64,000 bases of DNA from positions 33,878-97,877 of the forward strand of contig JAADVB010000043.1 of NCBI GenBank assembly GCA_023334545.1, read 5' to 3'. The notes under the pieces are model-generated. The model was not told the origin of the DNA, did not search any database, and saw only the letters and a list, made by a program, of their open reading frames with translations. This document shows positions 52,189 through 62,744 of this stretch, one piece after another. This stretch comes from Salisapilia sapeloensis (Eukaryota; Oomycota; Peronosporomycetes; Peronosporales; Salisapiliaceae). The position numbers were made by a program, and so were the translations under genes. Every line of letters starts with the position of its first letter. Positions within the stretch are counted from its first letter, which is position 1.

Positions 52189-55100
52189 ATGTTTGCGGCC
52201 GGAAAAGGAGCAAATGAAGCTAAAGACCATCCAGGTCGTCTCTCTACCTCGTCGGGTACACTTTACCAATGCTAGTACATGCGTTACATCTCTAAGAAGG
52301 TTGCTTGTATCAGTAGACTGGCTACGTGCTGGAAAAAGCTATCAAAAAACGAAAGATGAGGAAGAGCAGAGTGCATTGGCGACTGCATTAGTACCTCACA
52401 GTCATGAAAAGTCGTCAAAGCATCGAAAGCGGAAGCATGAGAAGAAGTCGGAAGATATGGTACTGGTCGTGCACAAGAAACATCGGAAAGACAAGAAGGA
52501 TCGGAAGGAGAAGCATAAAAAACATAAATCGCGTCGAAAGCATCATCGACGTCATAGACATAATCAGGACAGTCAAAGCAGCGATAGTGAAGGTGATAGC
52601 AAAGCTATTGTGCCTAGTTACGAAAGTCTTACGGTCGGTCCGTCAACTCATCACACAAATCTCGAGCTCGTACCAATGGAAACAGGGGCAATGGAAAAGC
52701 AGCTGACGCCTCCAAACGGTCTATATGAGCTTGATACACGTGGCGATCCCGACAACATTAATTACGGGTCACTGTATAATCCACCACTGTACCACTTAAT
52801 GTCAAAAAGCAGATTCCAGGCGCACCATTCCCACTCTTCATCCGTCTCTTCTGACAAACGTCCGAGCTCTACTTCTGGCCGGTACTTTGGTACGGAAGCA
52901 AGAAAACGAGAAAAGAAGTCTCGGACGGAGCGATTGCATCTAGCATACTCTAAGAGGCGTCTTGATCGACAGAAGAATGAGCGTAGTGAGAACGATAGAA
53001 ACGTTTTTTCAGAGTTCCAGTTCATTCCAGTGAGTGCAGTTATTGCCGGCGATGTACACGATCCTTCTGGAAAGCTCAACGACGCAGAAATGGAAGAAAA
53101 GGAGTGCTCCTTTATTCAACAAACGGATACGGAAAATGTGGAGCAATACCTCGTGCAGAAGAACAAGGAATTTAATATCCATGTGAATGCACATCCAAAC
53201 GACATCAAGGCATGGCTAGATTTCACAGCATTTCAAGAAAAGTCAGCTCGATTGAGTCGACGTCAGGGTGAACAGATATCCGAAATGGTTCTAGAGAAAC
53301 AGCGAGCTATCCTTGATAAGGCGCTAATAGCAAACCCAGACGACAGTGAATTGCGAAAAGTATACATACGACAGTTACTGCAGTCTATGAAGACGTCAAG
53401 AGAAGTACAGGCGGAAGACATTATAGAAAAACTACTGGAACAGGATCCATCCAATTGTAGTTTGTGGATGAAAAGGATCCAAGTCGATCAGCAGAACTTT
53501 GGTAGCTTTAGCGTCTCACATATACGTGAGTTATATGCCAGAGCAATGTATATGGTACGAAAGCATGGAGCATCTAAAGATGCGAAACGTACACATAGTA
53601 TTGCAAAGGACTTGCTTGACTTACACTTGCACATGTGTGCAATGGAATGGAAAATTGGACATCAAGAGCGTGCTATAGCCCAAGTACAAGCTTTGCTGGT
53701 CGTTCAAACTACTTTACAAAACAATCAGGATGCTTTTAACTTGTCAGATATATCCAGCCAAGTAAGCGCATTATGGACACAAGAAGACATCTGGTACGGC
53801 GATACACGCCATGAGGTACCGGGCATGACAGCGGAGCTAGTATCTCCATCTCAGAATAACTATGCAGCATATCTTCGGCAAATCGGCATTCAAACGATCA
53901 GGAAGGTAAACCCACCTGATGCAGTGCTTTCATCAGATCACCAGCATAATCTACTACAATCGTCTCAGGAATACCTGAGGCACCACGAGCGAATGCGACA
54001 TCAGTCTACTCTATCTGGAGAAGCAGTAACTAAGCAAGATGATCAAAAGAAGGAATCAACAGACAACTATATCTATAGCAATACTCTTGGATATCGTATC
54101 AAAGTGGAGGATGCGAATGAAAAGGCTGAGTATGAGCGGATTTTAAATGAGTTGAGAGAATCAGAGTATGGTCACTTGCGCGAGGAGGAAGAGAGACAAA
54201 GACAGGAGAAGAAGGACGCGATATTCGCTTCTGTCATTGAAAACGTGGAGGATCAAAGAGCAGCATATAAACCGGTTGGAATGGAAGATAAGTTCCTTCG
54301 ATGGCTGCTTTTAGAAGAAAAGATATCGTCGGAACAATGGCATCCTTGTCGGACGAATGATGGAGATGAGGAACAGTCTAGTATGGCTGTTCAAAGTGAC
54401 GATGTGCAACCTTTCCTCTTTCAGATACCAGACAGCCTCTTCCTTGATACTGTTTACAACTTGTTGAAAGTCATGGGCGTGTCGACAATGGATAGCGAAG
54501 ATACATACGCGTACATGGATGATTTCAACGCTTTTCCAGAGTTAATAGAGCCGATTCTGGACGCTCTAGATCCAACTTCACAAAACTCTCTTATTCTATC
54601 TGCAGAAGAACGCAAGAGTCGATTCCAAGAGGCCTTGTACGCCCCCGTTCGAGTGGATTCTGCTGTGCTGAAAGACCCATCGAAAGTCCAGTTCATTCGA
54701 AACGCGTTTAGTCAAGGTATAGCCGACATGAAGAAGATGGAGAAAGAACCACGACAGCTACAATGTACATGGATAGCATTCGAAGCACAAGTGTTGAAGT
54801 CCTTAGACCAAGACGAACGACAGAAAGCACTGCAAGCTATTCGACAGTATTGGAAACATAATATTTCTACGAGTCATAGCCCGCATTGGCAACTCATGTA
54901 TGCGTATGCACAGTTGGAAGCCTTCGTAGGGGATGTGGATACGTTGAAACAGATATGCAGCGCAATGATCCAGCCGAGCTCCGCCAGCTCTCCACAACTA
55001 TCACAGCAGCATCAGCCATTTACTTGTCTTCAGACTCAAAGTATAGTATTGTCAAAGACGAATCATTCTGATTGTACGATGTCTACAACGGAAGAACTCA

Positions 55101-56146
55101 AGCTACGAATGCTACAGGGAATATATCTGCTATGGTACCCTTGGCGATCTAATTGGGAAACGCTGCAGGCTTTACAGGAAAAGCACAGGGATGTACCTCA
55201 TCTGCTCTTGGAAGAGCTAAAGTGCATTATCGAAGCTGCTCAAGCAGAGCAAGATGTCGTGGAAATCTATGAAAATGGACTCAACAAAATTCTCAGCGAG
55301 ACATCAAGCACTTCCCCTGATATCCATGTAGCACGTTTCTGCGTATACAATATATGTCTAGCAGTGTGCTTCACAGAAGGCTTTGAAAAGGCGAATGAAC
55401 GCTTCCGACAGCTACTTTCTGATGAACGTTTAGATACATTACCGAGATCTGATCGCCGTTGGTTGTGGGCTGCATACTTGAACTTTTGCGATCAACAGTC
55501 TGAATTTCGACTTCTGAGACTGTCGCCACGAGAGTGGAGATCTGCCGTCTCCACTGCTGTTGAGCACTTTCCACTCGATCCATTCTTTCTCCGATTATTT
55601 GCTGATGCAGAGTCTGCAACGACGGTGTCGCAGACACTTCGGAAATACTTTGAGCGGGTGAAAGAGCGATCTAGACGCTACTTTCATTCGCCACAGATAG
55701 TAGAGTGGTTATTTGCTTTGCTGTGTGAGTTCCAACGACTAGAGCGAATGTCCATAACTCGACTTCAGATGGCAGCAGCTCTTGTGGATGGCCGTGAGAT
55801 GCAAAGATCTGTAGAGCGTAGGCCATGCTGTTTCTTTCACAAATGGGAGAAGAATCAGACTGGTATCAATCGTATTCGTAAAGTGCTTCATGAAATGATC
55901 ACGAGTAGTGACACGGAAGGATGTGCTATCGGATGGAGAGTGTTGATGCGTTTTGAGGTGGCAGCTGGCAAAGTGGAGAATGCGAAGAAGATACTTCGAC
56001 GTGGTATGGTCAAGTGTCCTTGGAGCAAGCAGCTATATTTGGATGGCATTCGAGTATTACGTCCGTACTTGAATGACGAGGAGAGCATGGAACTGATCGA
56101 CTTTATGACTGCGAAGGAAATTGTCATTCGAGAGACGCTTGATTAA
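52189..56146 (+). CDS. NRDE2: NRDE2-like nuclear RNA-silencing/exosome adaptor
   Basis: Exons 52189-52255 and 52314-56146 give 1299 residues. NRDE2 works in nuclear RNAi in worms and restrains the MTR4-exosome in mammals. Start: MFAAGKGANEAKDH, then across the 58-bp intron VDWLRAGKSY, echoing the N-terminal (D/S)WL block of the family; without this exon the frame starts with unrelated sequence. A Lys/His/Arg-rich region follows (about 55-120; KHRKDKKDRKEKHKKHKSRRKHH). From about 270 the NRDE-2 domain appears: QYLVQKNKEFNIHVNAHPND followed by WLDFTAFQEK, then repeated HAT-type helices to the end (WRVLMRFEVAAGKVENAKKI). Confidence 0.9.
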
Positions 56147-56204
56147 TATAATCTTGGCAAATAGATATGAGAGGAAACTATTTTTATAATATCAAATCGT
56201 TGGA

Positions 56205-58346
56205 ATGACTCGATACGTGCTTCATCATCAGAAACATGTGCACACGTATTTGTCACCTATAGACACTTGGAAGTCTCATATGCGAAAGCCAGGATGGGAA
56301 AAGAGAATGCGGGAGACGGGGAGGTATCCAGACCCTGACGATATTTTAGGTGAAGTTTTGACAGAGCAGCGAGGCTTTGTGGAAGCAAACAAGTTACGCT
56401 TAAAAGCCAAGAACCATGCGCTTTCAGCAGCCGGAGGACGACATAAACTTAAAAAGAAGCTCTCACCATTAGGCAAGGAGCATTTACATCAAAACCTAAA
56501 AGCTATGAGTGCGCAAGAAAACATTTTGAAGATCAGAAACAAAAAGCACGACGTTGCTAAAGATAAAGAACCAACAAAAGGTCCCGTGGCAGTGCCTCAC
56601 CCGCAGCATCAATCATTAAAAGCCCACAAACAAAACTTTCGATGGCTTCTATTTAACCCAGAGGTACTTTCTGTGATTGAAAGTAAGCAGTTTCTTGATG
56701 CTTCCCAACTTCCTTACGACTTGATCATGCGCTTTGACTTGACATTGGAAGGCATGAGAGGAAGACACAAAGTGAAAACAGTGACAGCAAGCAAGCAAGT
56801 AAAGGGATTGCCAATCTATAATGCGTTATACGACTCAATATGGAAGGAGAGATACGCCTGTTATGACTTTGGATTTCCAAAACCTGCCCGGAATAATAAA
56901 CTGGAAAAGCATGGAATGAGGACAGCGGGGCCAGTATCCAAGGGTGCTGTAAATTTGGAAATGAAAGCCTCTTCAATAGATCGAAGTTCTCTAGGTCGAC
57001 CAAAATCTCGCTTAAAGGCAAAGCATGACGCTCAGGATGCTATAGAAGCTTTGCGGATGGCAGTTGAAGCTATCAACATTGACTTGAATGATCACCGCAA
57101 CCGTCTTGGTATGTATTTCAATGTGAATTAGCAATTCCTGGCTATATTATTCATATCATTCCGTAGTTGCTCAATCCTGTAGGGTTCTCGAAAATTGTGT
57201 TAACATCGAGCATACCGATCCAAGGATTCCGCCAACGATACGGAAATGGCTTGCCTGTGACCGATTATGCGTACACTCATCTATCTTGCTCTGCAATATA
57301 TAACACTCATGAAATATTTAAACGATAGCACATGATTCAATCATGGAGAAGTCGACAGATAGCTGCTGGTTTCCACAATATGAAAATATGCATGATCATA
57401 AGCCGACATCGATCTTGGACTATCAAGTACTGCAAATTGTACGCCATTCGTATTCTTTCACCATGAACAGACTATAATTTAAACGTGTGATTTATGAACT
57501 AGGAAAGCAGCACTGAAGCTTATGATATTATCTCGTCAACGCTTTCGGAGGTCTGTGCTACGGGTATGGGCTTATTGGGTTGAAGAAGGTCACGATCATC
57601 ATCAAATAGTAAACCTTGCTGCAGTGCTGACACTCCAAAGTTGGATGAGAAGGTTATGGAGTACGTGGTATACTAGATCACTACACATAAACGAGATGAC
57701 TATCATGATTCAAAGGATTTGGCGAGGTTACTATGATCGTAAGATGGCTGTTCGTAGAAAGCGGTATTTCCAGTACGATGCAGCTGCACGAAGTGTCCAG
57801 CGCAGCTATCGCGCGTACGGATGGCGCTACCGCCTCGGTGTCTATGTGCGAAAGCATCGATGTGCTCGGATCGTCACGAGGACCGTTCAAAGGTATATTG
57901 AGGGTAAACGAGCCTATGAGGCGTGGAAGCTGAAACTTCGGCGCTTTCATGCAACTATTTGCCTACAGAGATGGATTGATCGTAAGGTCAGGAAGATGCG
58001 ACTTGAGAAGTGGAGGCAACAACAGCGCGCCGAGGCCTCCAGGCGTGTGCAAAAGGCATGGCGTCGAGCAAAATTTGCTGCAACGTTTGGTGAGCGTGTA
58101 AGGGTAATGATTGAGCAGAAAGAAACTGCGGCAGTCACCCTGCAGCGAGCATATAGAGGGAAAGTAGCGCGATTTAGGTTTCACGCGCTACAGGATCGAA
58201 TAGAGGAGGCTACGAGGCAAGCCGTCTTGCGAGCTATGTGGGATAATGCATATGCAAGTACGATTCAGAAGTGGTGGCGAAGACGACAGCGAAAACAGCA
58301 GATAGATAAGGAGAAAGCAGAAGGAGGTTTTAGTGAGCTTAACTGA
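56205..58346 (+). CDS. IQ-motif protein, split over several exons
   Basis: Exon 1 is 56205-57108. A 58-bp intron (GTATGT donor, CCGTAG acceptor) leads to exon 2 from 57167, reading VAQSCRVLENCVNIEHTDPR. A further coding-looking piece lies near 57350-57440 (CWFPQYENMHDHKP), and the last exon runs from about 57520 to 58346. The two middle junctions are not resolved. Exon 1 encodes a basic protein with HTYLSPIDTWKSHMRKPGW and a DLIMRFDLTLEGMRGRHKVKT block. The last exon holds at least five IQ-like helices (MIQRIWRGYYDRK, SVQRSYRAYGWRYR, TVQRYIEGKRAYE, RVQKAWRRAKF, TLQRAYRGKVARF), so calmodulin or myosin-light-chain-like binding is likely. Alternatively these are two genes. The stop is 6 bp from the next gene's stop. 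Confidence 0.7.
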
Positions 58347-58352
58347 CAGAAG

Positions 58353-59206
58353 TCAATACTTTAAAAGCTCATTCATTTTTGAGTTATTTGAGCGTATGGC
58401 GGCTAGTACTTCTTTCGTTTGTTTAGCTAGCTCCGGGTCGAGGAGAGGTGTAATTGAAGATAGACTTCGTCTTGAATCTCGAAGTTTCCTTTCATTCATT
58501 TTCACAGGAGATGCCTTGGGAGCTTCACGGAACTGTTCTGGTACGAGCAAAGTCGGAGCAGATTGAGACGTATGCAGTGGTTTTAAGACAACTCGCTTTT
58601 TGGATGGAGACTCCCGATGTTGATTTGTCTGATGCCTGTGGATGTTATCACGTACATACCCTTTAAAGTTTCTACTTTTGGCTCCGGTCGGATAAAAGAG
58701 CTTAACCTGTTCATTGTCAATACCAGTGTTCGCTTCAGCTTCCGAAGCTTCGTGCAAGTTGCAAGAAAGACCTGTATGTTCCAAGTCCGGGATCGCGATG
58801 GGCTGAAAGAGTAATAGCCGAACTTTGGCCATTAGCTCCAATGTTTCAGTGGAATGAGCTGCACTATTATCATTTGAGTCATCCGCATCTATGCTGGTCT
58901 TTGATGCAAATACTTGCGACTGAAACGTCATCACATCCATGTACGGTCCTCTGTATTTGGACCGTTCTCCTCGAGAGTATTCCTTTTGACGATTATCCTG
59001 CAACAGTTTCTTCGTCTCGGCACTTGTTCCTGCCGAAGGTTCGGACACAGACATCATGGTCAATACCACTAGAGAATGCTCAGGTGTACCTCAATATCGA
59101 GTTTGAAACTGCTGCTAGAGAAGGATTCTAATGCATCTTCGGAACTATTCAATGTAGCAAGCACAAAGAATGACTCCGTCCGTTTCACTTTAAACAAATT
59201 AGCCAT
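58353..59206 (-). CDS. Hypothetical basic/Ser-rich protein, probably two exons
   Basis: The certain part is the frame 59057-58353 (from MMSVSEPS). A better 5' end is an exon 59206-59090 (MANLFKVKRTESFFVLATL to FKLDIE) that ends at a GTACAC donor and can join in phase 0 to TKKLLQDN or KLLQDN; the acceptor is AG-type but not decided. No family is recognised. Visible: KEYSRGERSKYRGPYMDVMTFQ, a helix TLELMAKVRLLLFQPIAIPD, KLFYPTGAKSRNFKGY, a basic stretch SPSKKRVVLKPLH, and a C-terminal helix ELAKQTKEVLAAIRSNN. No membrane segment. Its stop faces the IQ-protein stop 6 bp away. Confidence 0.6.
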
Positions 59207-59307
59207 CTCGGGTATAAAATCAAGCAAAACATCTTTTTCTTTTCTTTTCCATCCATCTTTTCATGCACATCGCTTTTTAGGCTAAAGCATACCTCGTGAA
59301 GACACAA

Positions 59308-59793
59308 CTAGTGCAAAGTCGAGATGAAGCGCTGCACAAATTCACGCTCACGCACTGAAAGTCCCCATACAGGTGCTCCTTTCACGACCAAACGGTTAAT
59401 AAGCTCCGCGTTCTCCTTGTCCTGGACCATTTCCTTCCACGAAGCAGCCTCCTGCTCAGCCGTTTCTTTCTCATGTCCACTCGCCTCCCACTCTTGCATC
59501 AGCTTTGCAAGTCGATCCCGATCTTCTTCTTCCGCCCTCGATCCTGGCTTGAAGGGAGGATCTTCCGTCCTCGTCTTTGCCGAGCCATAGAAGCCTCCCT
59601 GACCTTCCGACGGTTGTCCGCCAGAGTACGTCGTCAAGGCAGCTTTATGAATATGGGAAGACGCGCTCGAGACGCTTCCAACGCGAGGAATTGCTCGCGA
59701 CACAGCCTTACTCCAACGCAACATTTCTTCAGTTTCAGATTGATTCAAATGTCCGTGATTGGCTTCCTTGCGGATGATGTCCAGAAAACTCAC
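59308..59793 (-). CDS. Hypothetical charged protein
   Basis: Single exon, 161 residues, no family recognised. N-terminal helix MSFLDIIRKEANHGHLNQSE then EEMLRWSKAVSRAIPR, a Ser/Gly-rich linker, an acidic helix SRAEEEDRDRLAKLMQEWE, and a C-terminal KENAELINRLVVKGAPVWGL with REREFVQRFI. No Cys, no signal peptide, no TM. The start is divergent from the protease gene, 196 bp away. Confidence 0.6.
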   Translation of the reverse strand: MSFLDIIRKEANHGHLNQSETEEMLRWSKAVSRAIPRVGSVSSASSHIHKAALTTYSGGQPSEGQGGFYGSAKTRTEDPPFKPGSRAEEEDRDRLAKLMQEWEASGHEKETAEQEAASWKEMVQDKENAELINRLVVKGAPVWGLSVREREFVQRFISTLH

Positions 59794-59989
59794 AAGCCTT
59801 TAGATGTGCAAAGAGAGCATTTTTCTGGGCACATCGCCTGATTCTCCTAAAGGCCAATCAGAAGGCACAGATCAGAATTGTCATTTGGCTACATTTCGTG
59901 TGCCTCTTGGAACGCCAACTTTCCATTCTCATCCCTCGCAACACATCTCAATCTACCCTGCCTAGCCTATACCAGCGGAAACAAATCTT

Positions 59990-61270
59990 ATGGATCATAT
60001 TACGGAACTACCATTGCTTCGACAGGATCGACAGAAAAGTGAACCGGTGCTGACATCTCAATCAGCCTACGGCTCATCGACACCCGTCGGTCAATCCCCA
60101 GTGGATGCCAGCACTCGCTTCAAAAGCATCTTTGCCGTAGCCGGATGGGTCGCTCTAGGCGTTGCAATTAGCACCTCGGTCATGCTTTTTAGTGGACATA
60201 ACTTGCAGTATGCGCAAACCAACGCTGTGGACTATACGCATAACGGCGCGACACCTCATTCAGTCCTACCGAACGTCGACTTGATGTCAACTTGTGCAAC
60301 CAACGGTATGGAGACAAACGAGACTGCGATTCAAGAAACGAAGAAGAAAGCTGCAAAGGCGAATACGTGGCTTTTAAAGGGTCCGGACCCGATCCTCGTG
60401 CACACGACGCTGCCTCAAGTGACGTCGCTCAAGGATCTACCAGAGCACTGGGACTGGCGAAACTATAAAAACACGGGTATTAGCTTAACGACCAGCATCC
60501 AGAATCAAATGGTCCCCAAGCCATGTGGATCCTGCTGGGCCTTTGCCACAACAAGTGCTCTCTCCGATCGTATCCGTATTGCTCGATACCTCAAGTATGG
60601 AACTGTGGGTACCGAGACGGTGCTATCTACGCAAGTGTTGCTCGACTGTGGCATGCGATCGTTTGGATCTTGTGAAGGTGGCGACCCTCGTTATGCTCAT
60701 AAATGGATCTATGAAAACGGCATCGTCGACTCGACTTGCAATCCGTACATTGCATCTCATCCATCGTACATGCCCACGGGAGGAACTTGTGGAGAGATGC
60801 AATGCCACACGTGTGACATGGACGGCCGATGCTACGCGATTAAAGATGCGAACAAACACTACATTTCAGAGTACGGAACGCTGAATGCAACCACGTCGGA
60901 AGAGTTTGAGCTGGAAGCTATGAACGAGATCTACCACCGAGGCCCAATTGTCGTCTCGATGTACTCTCACTCGCACGAGTATCGTAGCTACAAGGGAGGA
61001 TATGTCCTTCGAGACTCGACCAAGTACCCTGGTACAACGCACGTCGTGAGCCTTGTTGGCTGGGGCACGAACGACGAAGGTGTCAAGTACTGGATCGTTC
61101 GCAACTCGGTATGCATTGCATTGTATCATGAACATTATTTTGGTAACTGATATTGCTTTGGTCTGTAGGATGGTACGAGCTGGGGTGAGAATGGATTCTT
61201 CTACGCTGAGCGCGGTGTGAATACGTACAATTTGGAATTGCACGGTGCTTGGGCTGTGCCCGTCGTGTAA
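59990..61270 (+). CDS. Membrane-anchored cathepsin X/Z-like cysteine protease
   Basis: Exons 59990-61108 and 61169-61270 (60-bp intron) give 406 residues. This is a papain-family peptidase (C1) closest in motif layout to cathepsin X/Z: LPEHWDWRNYKNTGISLTTS, active-site Cys near 181 in PKPCGSCWAFATTSALSDRI, STQVLLDCGMRSFGSCEGGD, CNPYIAS, MQCHTCDMDGRCYAIKD, His near 351 in TTHVVSLVGWG and Asn in YWIVRNS joined to DGTSWGENGF. A hydrophobic segment (about 46-67; IFAVAGWVALGVAISTSVML) preceded by basic and polar residues predicts a type II membrane anchor instead of a cleaved signal peptide. The intron falls directly after the catalytic Asn-Ser. Confidence 0.92.
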
Positions 61271-62744
61271 AGTATGCAAATAAGGCCATTCATGGGCATG
61301 TAAAAGATGCAAGATAAGTGTTGAAACGAGATATGCATCAATATAAAAGCGTCAAGTCATTAGAAAAAGATGTTTCTAGCAAACGTTTATGTTGATTGTT
61401 ATGTTAAAAGAGGGATAAGTCTATTATGCTAAAGAACTTTCAAAACATTTCTATCAGTGGCACATCTGTATCCAATATCGGTCAAAGTGAACGCATCCTC
61501 AGAGGACTGACGTACGCATTCTCTCTACCACGAATGAAGCTGCTTGGTTTGTTTAACGACAATTTGCAAGCCGGACATCCGATGCGTAATGTACGGACAA
61601 CCTCGGTCTCGTGCCGTGTATGTTTATGCTTTATACCAATGGCTCATTAGGCATGTCAATATGATGAGCGCATATATATGGAAATGGACAAAGAAACAAT
61701 ATCGCTGAGGTCAACGTTGTCTGTACCCTCTTCAGTCAGTGTTATCCATAGAGAGTCAAGAGAAATGGAATAGCACAAAAGATACACTCGTGGGATCTCA
61801 GGCACTGGTTACGACGGCGATATTTTAAGTCAGGTTGCTACTAGGTAGATAGATAGAGTTGTGAAAACTTGGATCTAGCAGCTAAAGACAGCAAGCGACA
61901 CCGTGAATTGAAACGAGATGCATAGGGGATTGCTTCTCCATCGACGATTAGCACAATGGCCCATGGAAGGCACCTGCTAAAAAATAATCTCTTGTAGTCT
62001 TGAAGAAGCCATTAAGATTAGCGCCGATCCATTCTTCAAGAAGTACAAAGAATATGGTAAAGAAATACCGAGACGATTGCAAAGCTAGCGAATAGCAATC
62101 CCTAGTTTCATCTGAGCTCTGTGATCAATTCGATTAGGACAATTAACCATGCTTTCGACAAAGACGCCTACATGCTAATATCCCAATCAAGGTAGTAGTC
62201 TGTCATTACTCTTATCCCCGATTTGATGGATAAATACACAGGTGCCTTCCTAGATGTCGAGTTGTCAAGTGCTCCTTTCAAAGCTGCATGTCTCTGAATA
62301 GACAAATGATCAGCAAGATACGTTCAACCCTACCAGAACGTCTACGATAAGATCGTAGCGTGGTTGCAGTGAGTACAAAAGGTCCTTGAACTTTGTTATT
62401 CAAGGCATGTATATCGAGGACTCTTTTAATGGAATAATCGCCTACCTTTTGAAAGCAGCTACCGACAAAGACATGGATGCCAGACAGCTTCGAAGTTTTC
62501 TTTCGTCTTGTTGTCTAGCGCCATAATCATTTCGATGGATTGCTTTTCACATGCACTTTCTCCTTTCGTCCTGTCTGCTCGATGCTTTTCGTTGATACGA
62601 AAGTTGGGATCAGGCGTCCCCCGAACTTCGACACAACTTCAAGGCAGATGTCTTGGAGTGGATTGGGACGCTATACAAAAAGCCAGTATAAACGTCTCAT
62701 ATTAGTGTATACGAAACATCAAAACTGCCAACAAATCGACCAGT
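61271..62744. other. Gene-poor intergenic region
   Basis: About 1.5 kb between two plus-strand genes. Most frames are short. A stretch at 62002-62088 reads a charged peptide (EEAIKISADPFFKKYKEYGK) ending in a stop and is preceded by a good acceptor-like TCTCTTGTAG, so it could be a terminal exon of an unresolved gene. No transposon, RNA gene or repeat was seen. Confidence 0.45.
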
